From assembly GCA_002683825.1 (NCBI GenBank), contig NYUD01000091.1, positions 124,001-188,000 of the forward strand: a stretch of 64,000 bases of DNA. Direction: 5' to 3'. The position numbers and the translations under genes were made by a program. Shown piece by piece: positions 53,425-62,093 of the stretch (its first letter is position 1; the number at the start of each line of letters is the position of its first letter). The notes beneath the pieces are model-generated. The model saw nothing but the letters and a program-made list of their open reading frames with translations, did no database searches and had not been told where the DNA came from. The stretch is from Planctomycetota bacterium. GTDB taxonomy: Bacteria; Planctomycetota; UBA1135; GCA-002686595.

Positions 53425-54237
53425 TCATCGGAGGCGGAGTTTTCCGCGGGAGCCCCTGCGCTCAGGGGCATCGGGGCCTTTGCGGCTCCTGAGACGTCGC
53501 TCGAGGTGGTACTCCAGAAAGCGCGCGACCAGCTGACCCACCTCCACCACCGGTTGGGGGCAAAGGCGTAACCGGGGCAGGTGTTCGGGAGGCGTTGTGG
53601 CGAGGGTGTGTGCCGTTTGGACCACCTTCCAGGGCAATGCGACGACCTGCTCGCCGGGAGACCTGGAGGCCGTGCGACACGTCGAACAGAGCAGGCCCCC
53701 GCCGCCGTGGGAAAAGAAGGCCTCAGGGCTGCGCAGAGACGAAAGCGACGAGCGTCCACAGGCGGCACAATTCTCGAAGGCGGGAGCCAGGCCGCTCAGC
53801 GCAAGCCACCCCAGATCGAAGGCGATCAGAGCCATGCCGGGGTCGACAGCTGCCTCCTGAAGCCCTTCCAGGGCGCCCTCGGTGTGCGCGAACAATCGGG
53901 CTTCCTCGCACTTCTCGCGAGCCCCCAGACGGGCGAGCTCCAGCATCGAGATGCCGGCCCGATACCGATCGAGGTCGCCGCTGAGTCCGCGGCGTCGGCA
54001 GAGGATTCGGGCCGCGGCCAGGGTACCCAGATCGGTGCGGGAATCGCGCCATGTGAGCTCGAGCGTGTCGAAGAGATCGAGGACACCGAAGTAACCCGAG
54101 CGGAGCCGGTAGGCCCCCTTGGCCAGCAACGCGATGCGCCCGAAGCGCGGGGTCAGGGCATGGACGACGAGCGAACTCTCACCGTAGCGAAAGCGTCGCA
54201 GGATCAGGGCGCGGTCGGTTTTCGATGCTACTCGCAC
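53425..54237 (-). CDS. recO: DNA repair protein RecO
   Basis: 270 codons from an ATG at 54237. RecO binds RecR and SSB and helps load RecA at gaps. The N-terminal OB fold is seen in ALILRRFRYGESSLVVHALT and GRIALLAKGAYRLRS. The helical C-terminal domain includes a four-cysteine zinc site, CAACG and LLCSTC about 33 residues later. The last helix, LVARFLEYHLERRLRSRK, is typical. It lies 9 bp after the CorC-family gene. Confidence 0.92.
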   Translation of the reverse strand: MRVASKTDRALILRRFRYGESSLVVHALTPRFGRIALLAKGAYRLRSGYFGVLDLFDTLELTWRDSRTDLGTLAAARILCRRRGLSGDLDRYRAGISMLELARLGAREKCEEARLFAHTEGALEGLQEAAVDPGMALIAFDLGWLALSGLAPAFENCAACGRSSLSSLRSPEAFFSHGGGGLLCSTCRTASRSPGEQVVALPWKVVQTAHTLATTPPEHLPRLRLCPQPVVEVGQLVARFLEYHLERRLRSRKGPDAPERRGSRGKLRLR

Positions 54238-54246
54238 CTTGGGGGA

Positions 54247-55659
54247 TCACATCGTGGGTTGGGAGCGGATTTTCTTTTCCCGGGAGCGTATGACCACCTC
54301 GAGCACGCGTCGGTCGGTCGCTTCGCTGATCCAGAACTCGCTGCCCTTCCATTCGAAGCTTTCATCGACCTTCGGAAAACGCCCGAGTTCCGCCAGCACG
54401 AAACCGGCGAGGGTTTCATAATCCTCCTCCTCCGGCAGGTCGAGGTCGAGTTCTTCGTTGACCTCGGAGACCCGCGTCGCGCCCTGGACGGCGATACGGC
54501 TGTCGGCGAGCGTTCGAAAGTCCTGAGGGGACTCCTGGCCCAGCTCGTTGGGCATCTCGCCCACGACCTCCTCGATGATATCTCCCACGGTGACGATGCC
54601 CGAGGTGCCGCCGTATTCGTCCAGCACCACGGCGATCTTCTGGTTCTCTCTGCGGAATTCGGCGAGCAGCTGGGACACGAGTTTGGTTTCGGGCACGAAG
54701 GGCACGGGGCGCAGGAGGTCGCGCAGGTCGGCTTCCGCCAGCTTGTCTTCGGCGACGAGCTGTATGACCTCCTGCGCGTAGGCCACACCGATGATCGAAT
54801 CCAGGTTCCCCTCGAACACCGGAATGCGGCTATGTCCCGATTCCGCGATCGTTTGCACCACGCGTGAAACACCCTTGCGAATGTCCACTGCAGCCAGCTC
54901 GGTGCGCGGGGTCATGACGTCGGTGACGTCGATGTCCGAAAATTCGAGTGCGTTCTCGATGAACTCCTTCTCGCTCTCGCCGAGGTTCTTGCTGCGGCCC
55001 GCATCCTCCAGGGCACTGTGGAGACCCTCGACGAATTGTCGTGACTCGGGTGCACGTATGGGGACACGCAGCCCGCGCAGAAAGGCCCTGCGTAGCGTGT
55101 CCAGGAATGAAATGAGCACACCCAGGAGCAGCACGCGGTAGAGCAGATCGAAGGTCGGCAGCAGTGTCCGCAGAAGCCGGTCGGAGCGCTCGCCCCGCAG
55201 CGCCCGTGGGATGAGTTCCTGAACCAGGACCAGGGCGGGGGCGCAGACCAACAGTGCCAGTCCCATCTCGGCCGGCGAGAAGCTCTCGCCGGCGAAGATC
55301 GCCATCACGCAGACGACGAAAACCAGCTGGAAGAAGAACGTGAAGAGGCTCGCCGCCGTCGCCAGGAGGTTGGAACGCTTCAGGAGCGCGAGGAGTCGGT
55401 CACGGCGGGCCGTATTCCGCAGCCCCTTGGCGATGCGATTGGGGACCGCGTGCAGAAGCCCGTTGCGCAGGAGCGAAAACAGCCCCGTCAATCCCAGCGC
55501 CCCGAGGGCCCAGAGAACGAGTAGCAGAGGATCGAGCGTGGAGGCCGCTCCTTTGAAGGCCACCGGATCGATGGCCGCGAGACCTGGTGCGTTCAAGCGG
55601 ATTGGTGGGTGATGGGCTGGGGAAGACCTTGAAGCCCCGATGATAGCGCGGGAATTCAT
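54247..55659 (-). CDS. HlyC/CorC family CNNM-type membrane protein with CBS pair
   Basis: 470 codons from an ATG at 55659; longer frames to 55800 are rejected for lack of coding character. An N-terminal DUF21-like region with about four membrane segments (LLLVLWALGALGLTGLFSLL and ASLFTFFFQLVFVVCVMAIF) is followed by a linker (EKEFIENALEFSDIDVTDVM), a CBS pair (TPRTELAAVDIRKGVSRVV and VLDEYGGTSGIVTVGDIIEE), and a C-terminal CorC_HlyC domain (EEDYETLAGFVLAELGRFPK). The family is linked to Mg2+/Co2+ transport. DEYGG is its strongest signature. It is the first gene of the envelope/housekeeping run. Confidence 0.88.
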   Translation of the reverse strand: MNSRAIIGASRSSPAHHPPIRLNAPGLAAIDPVAFKGAASTLDPLLLVLWALGALGLTGLFSLLRNGLLHAVPNRIAKGLRNTARRDRLLALLKRSNLLATAASLFTFFFQLVFVVCVMAIFAGESFSPAEMGLALLVCAPALVLVQELIPRALRGERSDRLLRTLLPTFDLLYRVLLLGVLISFLDTLRRAFLRGLRVPIRAPESRQFVEGLHSALEDAGRSKNLGESEKEFIENALEFSDIDVTDVMTPRTELAAVDIRKGVSRVVQTIAESGHSRIPVFEGNLDSIIGVAYAQEVIQLVAEDKLAEADLRDLLRPVPFVPETKLVSQLLAEFRRENQKIAVVLDEYGGTSGIVTVGDIIEEVVGEMPNELGQESPQDFRTLADSRIAVQGATRVSEVNEELDLDLPEEEDYETLAGFVLAELGRFPKVDESFEWKGSEFWISEATDRRVLEVVIRSREKKIRSQPTM

Positions 55660-55900
55660 CGGCCATTTCCCCAATTTTCTGAGCCGTCCCCCGGAGAGAG
55701 CGATTCCGCCCACTGCGCTCCTCCTGGAGCGTTCTCGTGCGTTTTCGCTATTTCCCTGTCGTCGCTCCCGGGAGGGCGGGCCTCGGAGGGGCCTGCGCAC
55801 ACCCCCCCCATAAGAACTCTAATTCACTGCAATAAACATAGTTACAGAATCTCCAGTGGGGTTTCTCCGCGTTCGGAACGGCGCGTGTAAGAGCACGGCC

Positions 55901-56677
55901 ATGAGACCCAGTTCCCTTCCCGCCGAAAGGCCCGGTTGCCCCTTCCAACGCCTCAAACCCTGGCCCGACGTTCTGAAACGGCTCAGGGAGCGCGGTGTGG
56001 TCCTCGCCCAGGGTCCGACGGAGGACCGCTCCGCTTTCGAGAACCGCATCGGCACGCGACTGATGGCGCTCTATCGCGATTCGCGCGATCCGGCCTGTTT
56101 CGAGGCCCTCTACGTCCTGGCTCGCCCGGCTGTTCTGCGTTGGATTCGGAGCCTGTTGAATCGCGAGCTCTCCCATCTCGATCCGGCCGAGCTCCTGCAG
56201 GACACCTTCCTCAACGTCTTCCGCTATCCGTCCGCCTTTCGTGAGGACCACCCCGCCAGTTTTCGCGTCTGGGTCCGCACGATCGCCGGCAACGTCATGC
56301 GTCGAGCGTGCTCGCGCCGCCAGCCCCTGTCGACCCGGGAGCTCTCCTTGGAGCTGTACGAGCCCGAGGACCACGACGCGGGTCCGAGCCTGGCGGCCGA
56401 GCACGGGGAGGAATCTCATCGGCTGCGGGCTGCCTGGATGCTCTTCCTCTTCCTCTACGAAAAGGCCTTCCGCACGCTCTCCCAGCGCGATCGACGCACA
56501 CTCCAGCTCGTCGAGGTAGAAGGTCTTTCCTACCGCGATGCCGGAGAGCTTCTCGGCGTCGGTCGTTCGAACATGAAGATGATCGTCTTCCGCTCGCGCA
56601 AGCGCATCGCCCGCAAGATGCGTCTGGCGATGAACGGCTCGGTCGTCCGGCCCCGAGAGGGGCTCGGCGCGGCCTGA
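55901..56677 (+). CDS. ECF-type RNA polymerase sigma factor
   Basis: 258 codons from an ATG at 55901; an in-frame GTG at 55856 is less likely. Region 2: FEALYVLARPAVLRWIRSLL with DPAELLQDTFLNVFRYPSAF. Region 4: FRTLSQRDRRTLQLVEVEGLS with YRDAGELLGVGRSNMKMIVF. The N-terminal 50 residues are an added Pro/Arg-rich segment. No anti-sigma gene is adjacent. It precedes hutI by 76 bp containing two palindromes. An AT-rich stretch at about 55810-55855 (a possible TTCACT-16 bp-CAGAAT promoter) lies upstream. The regulon is unknown. Confidence 0.85.
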   Translation: MRPSSLPAERPGCPFQRLKPWPDVLKRLRERGVVLAQGPTEDRSAFENRIGTRLMALYRDSRDPACFEALYVLARPAVLRWIRSLLNRELSHLDPAELLQDTFLNVFRYPSAFREDHPASFRVWVRTIAGNVMRRACSRRQPLSTRELSLELYEPEDHDAGPSLAAEHGEESHRLRAAWMLFLFLYEKAFRTLSQRDRRTLQLVEVEGLSYRDAGELLGVGRSNMKMIVFRSRKRIARKMRLAMNGSVVRPREGLGAA

Positions 56678-56684
56678 CCAGGTG

Positions 56685-56711
56685 CCGATTCGAATCGGAT
56701 GGCGCCATCCG
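56685..56711. promoter_or_regulatory. Two overlapping perfect palindromes upstream of hutI
   Basis: CCGATTCGAATCGG (56685-56698, 14 bp) and CGGATGGCGCCATCCG (56696-56711, 16 bp) are each perfect palindromes and share 3 bp. They lie between the ECF sigma gene and hutI, where an operator for a dimeric repressor is plausible. They do not resemble a terminator, as no T tract follows. Confidence 0.55.
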
Positions 56712-56753
56712 GGCATTCGAACCACTTCTTCGACGGGCTGCTAGACTTCGCGC

Positions 56754-58001
56754 ATGGGCGAAGTCCTCCTCGTACTCGGTGCGGAGCAACTCGCGACTCC
56801 GCAGGGCACAGGGGCCCAGGGTGGGGCGCAGCTGGGCCGCTTGCAGGTCATCGAACGCGGAGGGCTCGCGGTACGGGGCGAGCGCATCGTCGCGGTGGCG
56901 GAGGGAGGCGAGCTGGAGCGTCGTTTTCCTTCCGCGAAGACGCTGCGCCTCGACGGGGGCACCCTCGTGCCCGGTTTCGTCGATGCTCACACCCATCCGG
57001 TGTTCGCCGGGACGCGCGAGGAAGAGTTCGAGCTGCGCACGCGGGGCGCCAGCTACGTCGACATCGCCAAGGCGGGGGGCGGCATCCTCTCGAGCGTGCG
57101 AGGTGTCCGTGCGGCGGGGAAAGAGGAGCTCCTGGCGCTTCTGCTCCGGCGCCTGGAGCGCTTTCTCGAACTCGGTACGACGACGATCGAGGCCAAGACC
57201 GGCTACGGCCTCACCTTCGAAGACGAGCTGAAATGCCTGGAAGTGATCGACCAGGCCAATCGCTCTCAGCCCGTCGAATGCGTGCCGACCTTCCTCGGAG
57301 CGCACGATTACCCGCCCGAGTTTCGCGAGCGTCCCGAGGCCTACGTCGACCTGCTCGTGGAGGACATGCTGCCGCGGATTGCCGAGACCGGATTGGCGCG
57401 CTACTGCGACATCTTCACCGAGTCCCACGTCTTCGGGCTCGACGATTCTCGCCGCATTCTCGAACGGGCGCGGGAGCTCGGTTTCGGGCTGCGTTTGCAC
57501 GTGGACCAGCTCTCGCAGCTGGGGGGTGCGCAGTTGGCAGCCGATCTGGGTGCGGCCAGCGCAGACCACCTGGAGTATTGCAGCGCCGAGGGCATCGAGG
57601 CCCTGGCCGAGGCCCGGGTCGTTCCCGTCCTGTGCCCCCTGGTCCCCCTTTACCTGCGCATCGATCAGGAGGCCCCCGCCCGCCGCATGATCGACGCCGG
57701 ACTGGCTCCTGCTCTGGCGACCGATTTCAATCCGGGAAGCTGCATGGCCCAGAGCCTCGCCGAAGTGATGAGCTTTGGCGCCCTGCGTTATTCGATGAGC
57801 GCCGAGGAGTGTCTCAACGCCGTGACGCTGAACGCGGCCGCGTCCCTTAGCCTGGCGGACGAACGGGGCAGTCTCGAGGTAGGCAAGCGGGCCGACTTCG
57901 TGCACCTCGATCAGCCCAATTACCGCCACCTCTGCTACGAGTTGACGCGCAATCCAGTTCGCACGGTCGCGATCGCCGGAAAAGTCGCCTTCGAGCGATG
58001 A
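56754..58001 (+). CDS. hutI: Imidazolonepropionase
   Basis: 415 codons from an ATG at 56754. It hydrolyses imidazolonepropionate to N-formimino-L-glutamate, the third step of histidine degradation. It is an amidohydrolase-superfamily TIM barrel. The metal site HTH is in FVDAHTHPVFAGTREEE, followed by RGASYVDIAKAGGGILSSV, EAKTGYGLTFEDELKCL, further ligands in FTESHVFG and LRLHVDQLSQLGGA, and the Asp in LATDFNPGSC. Its stop overlaps ftcD by 4 bp. hutH and hutU are not in this window. Confidence 0.95.
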   Translation: MGEVLLVLGAEQLATPQGTGAQGGAQLGRLQVIERGGLAVRGERIVAVAEGGELERRFPSAKTLRLDGGTLVPGFVDAHTHPVFAGTREEEFELRTRGASYVDIAKAGGGILSSVRGVRAAGKEELLALLLRRLERFLELGTTTIEAKTGYGLTFEDELKCLEVIDQANRSQPVECVPTFLGAHDYPPEFRERPEAYVDLLVEDMLPRIAETGLARYCDIFTESHVFGLDDSRRILERARELGFGLRLHVDQLSQLGGAQLAADLGAASADHLEYCSAEGIEALAEARVVPVLCPLVPLYLRIDQEAPARRMIDAGLAPALATDFNPGSCMAQSLAEVMSFGALRYSMSAEECLNAVTLNAAASLSLADERGSLEVGKRADFVHLDQPNYRHLCYELTRNPVRTVAIAGKVAFER

Positions 58002-58924
58002 GCTCGTTCGAGAGGGAGGCCGGGGAACGGGGAGCGGGGCTGGTGGAATGTGTGCCGAACTTCTCCTTCAGCGAGGATCCCGAGCTCCTGGAGGCCCTGG
58101 CTCAGCTCGTCAAGGACGGAGGAGGGGCTGTGCTGGATGGGAGCTCGGATCGAGACCACAACCGCTGCGTATTGACCTGGGTGGCGCGTCCGCAGACCGT
58201 CGTCGCAATCGCGTTCCGACTCATCGCCCTCGCCTCCGAGCGCATCGATCTCACCCACCACCGAGGCGTCCATCCCCGCATCGGAGCCTGCGATGTGTGC
58301 CCCCTGGTTCCGCTCGAGGGTTTTCCGCGAACGGACTGTGTCGAGCTGGCCCACGCCCTGGGACGACGGGTCGGAGAGGAGCTCGCGATCCCCGTCCACT
58401 TCTACGGGGATGCGGCGCGCTCCCCCGAGGGCCGCGAACTACCGAGGCTGCGCCGGAGCGGGTTCGCCCGGACGCGAACCCCCGACGAGGGGCCCGCCCG
58501 CCTACACCCGACGGCGGGGGCGATCGCGATCGGGGTTCGCTCGATCCTGATCGCCTTCAATGTTCTACTGGAAACGGCCGATCCCGCTCCGGCCCGGGAG
58601 ATCGCCCGGGTCATCCGCGAATCCTGTGGTGGGCTGGCGGGAATCCGGGCCCTGGGCCTGACCCTCGAATCCGGCGGGATCTCCCAGGTCAGCGTGAACC
58701 TGTGCGACCATGAACAGACCGGCCTCATCGAGCTCTTCGAGCGGATCGAAGGGGAAGCCCGGAAGCGTGGAGTCGCGGTGCGCGAAAGCGAACTCATCGG
58801 CCTCGCCCCCCGAGCCGCTCTCGACCGGCGGATCGCGGCCCGGGTGCGCCTGAGCGGTTTTGACCCCGAAGAACACGTTCTCGAAGAGAACCTCGCCAAG
58901 AACCTCCCGGCCCTTTGGACATGA
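57998..58924 (+). CDS. ftcD: Glutamate formimidoyltransferase
   Basis: 308 codons from an ATG overlapping hutI. It transfers the formimino group from formiminoglutamate to tetrahydrofolate, the natural next step after HutI. Recognisable motifs: LVECVPNFSFSEDPELLEAL, SDRDHNRCVLTWV and the catalytic-His segment HHRGVHPRIGACDVCPLVPL. HPTAGAIAIGVRSILIAFNV marks the C-terminal subdomain. It lacks the fused cyclodeaminase domain of the mammalian enzyme. Its stop overlaps the start of an M20 amidohydrolase. Confidence 0.93.
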   Translation: MSSFEREAGERGAGLVECVPNFSFSEDPELLEALAQLVKDGGGAVLDGSSDRDHNRCVLTWVARPQTVVAIAFRLIALASERIDLTHHRGVHPRIGACDVCPLVPLEGFPRTDCVELAHALGRRVGEELAIPVHFYGDAARSPEGRELPRLRRSGFARTRTPDEGPARLHPTAGAIAIGVRSILIAFNVLLETADPAPAREIARVIRESCGGLAGIRALGLTLESGGISQVSVNLCDHEQTGLIELFERIEGEARKRGVAVRESELIGLAPRAALDRRIAARVRLSGFDPEEHVLEENLAKNLPALWT

Positions 58925-60228
58925 TGCTCTCCCTCCTACCCCTCACCCTCGCAGGCCTCCTCTACCATGCGGGCGAGAATGCGCTCGAGGGGGACGTGCT
59001 CGAAACCGTGATCCAGCGCGAGCTGGCCGGAGTCGTTTCCCTGCGCCGCCTCATCCACGCCAATCCGGAACTCGGCGAAAAGGAGTTCGAGACCGCCGCC
59101 CTCGTTGCGCAGGAGCTACGCAGTCTCGGACTCGAAGTGATCGAAAAGGTGGCCCTGACGGGCGTCGTGGGGATTCTGCGCGGTGGCGAACCCGGCCCCG
59201 TGATCGCCTACCGAGCCGACATGGATGGCCTTCCGATCCGTGAGGAGACGGGGCTTTCCTTCGCGAGCACCAAGCGGACCAGCTGGGGCGGGGAGACCGT
59301 GTCCGTCATGCACGCCTGCGGCCACGACATGCACGTCGCCATCGGCCTGGGGGTTGCGCGCGTGCTGGCCGCCCCCGAGATTCGTCGCGAGCTGGCCGGT
59401 ACGGTTGTCTTCGTGTTTCAACCGGCCGAGGAAGGCGTGCCGTCCCCCGGCATGCACGGCGCGGAGCGCATGGTGGCCGAGGGAGCTTTTGAGGATCCGA
59501 CGCCCGAGGCCGTTTTCGCGCTGCATGTCAATCCGCTCCTGAATGTGGGGCAGGTCAGCCTCTTCTCGGGGCCCGCGATGGCGGCTGTGGATCGGTTTAC
59601 CATCGAGGTCATAGGACGCCAGGCGCACGGGGCCTACCCCCACGCCGGTGTCGATCCGATCCTCGCGGCAAGTCATATCGTGGTCGCGCTGCAATCGATC
59701 GCTTCGCGCAACGTCGATACGCACGAGACCGTCGTGATCACCGTGGGTAAGTTCCGCGCGGGGAACCGCTTCAACATCATTCCCGCCTCGGCTGAACTGG
59801 TGGGCACGATCCGTACCCATGACGAACGGGTCCAGGAGAGCGTACACCGACGCATCACCGAGATCGCCGAAGGCGTGGCACAATCCCTCGGGGCATCGGC
59901 CGAGGTCACGATCGAGCGCACGACGCCGGTGACCTACAACGATCCGCAGCTCGTGGCCCGCATGCGGGCCACGGTCGAAGCGACCGTCGGAGTCGAAAAC
60001 GTGGTCGAGGAGCGCCCCCACATGGGGGGGGAGGACTTCGCCTTTTTTGCTCGTGAGGTTCCAGGCCTCTACTACTTCCTGGGGACGAGTGATTTCGAAC
60101 GCGGAGTGCCGGGATTGATTCACACGCCGTACTTTCGGCCCGAGGAACGTGCCCTCGAGGTCGGGTTGCGCACCTCGCTGCGTCTCCTTTTCGACTACCT
60201 GGAGAAGAACAAGAAGGCCCCGCGGTAG
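58921..60228 (+). CDS. M20-family amidohydrolase (N-acyl-amino-acid hydrolase type)
   Basis: 435 codons from an ATG at 58921, overlapping the ftcD stop. The N-terminus is mildly hydrophobic and could be a weak signal (LSLLPLTLAGLLYHAG). Metal-site motifs of the M20D group are present: IAYRADMDGLPIREETG, VMHACGHDMHVAIGLGVARV (the Cys-Gly-His-Asp-x-His hallmark), FQPAEEGVPSPGMHGAERMV and a C-terminal MGGEDFAFFAREVPG. The inserted dimerisation domain (DRFTIEVIGRQAHGAYPHAG) lies between. Relatives hydrolyse N-acyl or carbamoyl amino acids. Being in the hut operon suggests an amino-acid salvage role, which is inference. Confidence 0.9.
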   Translation: MMLSLLPLTLAGLLYHAGENALEGDVLETVIQRELAGVVSLRRLIHANPELGEKEFETAALVAQELRSLGLEVIEKVALTGVVGILRGGEPGPVIAYRADMDGLPIREETGLSFASTKRTSWGGETVSVMHACGHDMHVAIGLGVARVLAAPEIRRELAGTVVFVFQPAEEGVPSPGMHGAERMVAEGAFEDPTPEAVFALHVNPLLNVGQVSLFSGPAMAAVDRFTIEVIGRQAHGAYPHAGVDPILAASHIVVALQSIASRNVDTHETVVITVGKFRAGNRFNIIPASAELVGTIRTHDERVQESVHRRITEIAEGVAQSLGASAEVTIERTTPVTYNDPQLVARMRATVEATVGVENVVEERPHMGGEDFAFFAREVPGLYYFLGTSDFERGVPGLIHTPYFRPEERALEVGLRTSLRLLFDYLEKNKKAPR

Positions 60229-60250
60229 CCCAGAAGACCACCGCGGGGCC
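60216..60250. terminator. GC-rich hairpin at the end of the hut operon
   Basis: GGCCCCGCGG (60216-60225) and CCGCGGGGCC (60241-60250) form a perfect 10-bp stem with a 15-nt loop, overlapping the stop codon of the M20 gene. No T tract follows, so it may be a pause or rho-assisted terminator rather than a classic intrinsic one. Confidence 0.5.
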
Positions 60251-60321
60251 AGGAAGTCCCGGAGCCCGAACCCCCTGCCGATCCGGCTCCAAAGACAGGC
60301 TCGTTTGTCGCGGAGCGCTTC

Positions 60322-60828
60322 TCAGCCGTCACGAAAAAGCGCCACACGATGCGGGGTCGGAGCGCAGGCGATCACGTCGTTGCCGGCGATCCACTCCTTC
60401 CTCGTGCGGGTCTCGTAGTGCGCGGGACGACGGATCGTCTTGAAGTAGCCCTTCCGGACCAGAGCCTGATAGGGCCGGCCGCAGAAGTCGTAGCGAGTCT
60501 CGTAGGCGGGCGGGACCCATACCTTCTCGATGCGCGCTCGCACGAAGACCTGGTAGGCGATCCGCTCGAAGTGACCGGGGACGAGGACGCGCTTCGGTGG
60601 GCAGCCATGGCCACGCGTGTCGCGTGCGCGACCGTAGGTCCCGCGATAGCGATGGGCCTCGACGTGGGGCGTCACGCGCGCTCCGGGGCGCCACCGGGGA
60701 TCTGTACAAGCCCTGCGGGTGAATTCTCGAGCGGTGGGGCCCGACGAGCATTCCTGTGAGCGAACGCCCGTCCCGAGGACCAGGAGCCCTGTTGCGAGCA
60801 TGAAGGATTGAAAGGCGCGGGTTTTCAT
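60322..60828 (-). CDS. Small exported Tyr/Arg/Pro-rich protein
   Basis: 168 codons from an ATG at 60828 with GAGGAGG close upstream. A signal peptide (FQSFMLATGLLVLGTGVRSQ) precedes a mature protein with short irregular repeats built around VPPAYETRYDFCGRPYQALV, VPGHFERIAYQVFVRARIE and RRPAHYETRTRKEWI, with paired aromatic residues. Four or five cysteines could form disulfides. This style of V-P-x-[HY]-[YF]-E repeat occurs in uncharacterised secreted proteins; no function is known to me. It is convergent with the hut operon. Confidence 0.7.
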   Translation of the reverse strand: MKTRAFQSFMLATGLLVLGTGVRSQECSSGPTAREFTRRACTDPRWRPGARVTPHVEAHRYRGTYGRARDTRGHGCPPKRVLVPGHFERIAYQVFVRARIEKVWVPPAYETRYDFCGRPYQALVRKGYFKTIRRPAHYETRTRKEWIAGNDVIACAPTPHRVALFRDG

Positions 60829-61076
60829 GACGACCTCCTCGGTGTTTGGGTTTTCGAGCGAGCCTTCGTGCTCGCAGGCCGGGAGCATGAAGAGACGCGA
60901 ACGCCGTGCCAGCCGGGAAGTGGGGGAGGCGCCACGAGGGGGGGGGGCGACCCCGCCCCGGGGGGCCCCTGTGTCCGTGGGAGGGGTCACGCGGGAGGAC
61001 ACCCCCGGGCCCCGAGTCAAGTCTCGAGCGAATTGCGACGAATGGGAGGGGAACGCTTCTCCTAACGAGGTTTCTC

Positions 61077-61358
61077 ATGTCCCCCGACCGCCCCTCCTCA
61101 TCCACCTCCGACCGCCGCACTTCCGAACGCAGAGAGTTCGAGGCCCCCGTGCGGATGACCTTCGATATCGAGGGCGTCGAGGGGACGACCGACAACCTCT
61201 CTTCGGCCGGCCTGCTCTTCTACACCGAGAATCCGATCCGCGTGCGCGTCCAGATCGAGCACGAAGGGGAGTCCAAGTCCTTCCAGGGGCGTCTGATTCG
61301 GGCGCTGCAGATGGACGAGGAGACCACCGGGCTGGCGGTCGAGTTCGACGAGAATTAG
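61077..61358 (+). CDS. PilZ domain protein (probable c-di-GMP binder)
   Basis: 93 codons from an ATG at 61077. The PilZ signature is intact: the N-terminal RxxxR in RRTSERREFEAPVRM and the downstream DNLSSAGLLFY matching [DN]xSxxG. The rest (VRVQIEHEGESKSFQGRLIR and TTGLAVEFDEN) fits the six-strand barrel. It is a single-domain protein, so it probably acts by binding a partner when c-di-GMP is bound. About 250 bp upstream contains a G10 run and no gene. Confidence 0.88.
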   Translation: MSPDRPSSSTSDRRTSERREFEAPVRMTFDIEGVEGTTDNLSSAGLLFYTENPIRVRVQIEHEGESKSFQGRLIRALQMDEETTGLAVEFDEN

Positions 61359-61543
61359 CGAGGCTTCGCCCCGGATCGAGGGGGCAGGTTGGGACTCGCT
61401 ACGCCGGCTTCGCCGGGAATAGGGACCGGCAAACGAGAAGGAGCCCGGGGGGAGGTCCAAAAGACCCGCCAGGGCCAGCGAACCGATTCCGCCGAAGCGT
61501 CCGTTCTTTGAGCTCCCCGCGGGGAGTCTTACACTTCCGAACC

Positions 61544-62017
61544 ATGGAGATCCGTGTTCGGTCCGCCCATCCCCGCGACATCCCCGACCTGGTCGCCTTC
61601 AACCGTGCCCTGGCCCGTGAGACGGAGGCTCGCGACCTCGATCAGGAGCGCCTGCGCAAGGGGGTGGCGGCGGTTCTCGAGGATTCCTCCCGGGGCAGCT
61701 ATTTCCTCGCCGTGCAAGACGAAAAACCGGTGGGAGTCCTCATGGTAACGACGGAATGGAGCGACTGGCGTAACGGCCTCTTCTGGTGGATTCAGAGCGT
61801 CTATGTCAAGAAAGAGAGTCGTGGGCAGGGTGTGTTCCGGCGGCTGTACGACCATGTCCTCGAGAGCGCCCGCTCGGCCCGGAACGTCGTGGGCGTGCGG
61901 CTCCATGTCGACCACGAGAACCGGACGGCCCAGAAGACCTACCGCGCCGTTGGAATGGCTCCGGCGCGATACCGGATGTTCGAGGTGGACTTCGTGCTAG
62001 CAGCTGCCGAGCGTTGA
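61544..62017 (+). CDS. GNAT family N-acetyltransferase
   Basis: 157 codons from an ATG at 61544. GNAT motifs: IRVRSAHPRDIPDLVAFNRA at the N-terminus, the acetyl-CoA-binding loop VYVKKESRGQGVFRRLYDHV (R-x-x-G-x-G/A form, here SRGQGV), and the C-terminal HVDHENRTAQKTYRAVGM helix, which is very typical. The substrate is unknown. It stands alone between the PilZ gene and gltA; the 185 bp before it show nothing recognisable. Confidence 0.9.
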   Translation: MEIRVRSAHPRDIPDLVAFNRALARETEARDLDQERLRKGVAAVLEDSSRGSYFLAVQDEKPVGVLMVTTEWSDWRNGLFWWIQSVYVKKESRGQGVFRRLYDHVLESARSARNVVGVRLHVDHENRTAQKTYRAVGMAPARYRMFEVDFVLAAAER

Positions 62018-62093
62018 GGCCCATCCCGCCCCTTTGTAGATTAGCCATCCCAACTCGCAACCCACGATCGGTGGGGAGGCCCCGAGTCGCTCG

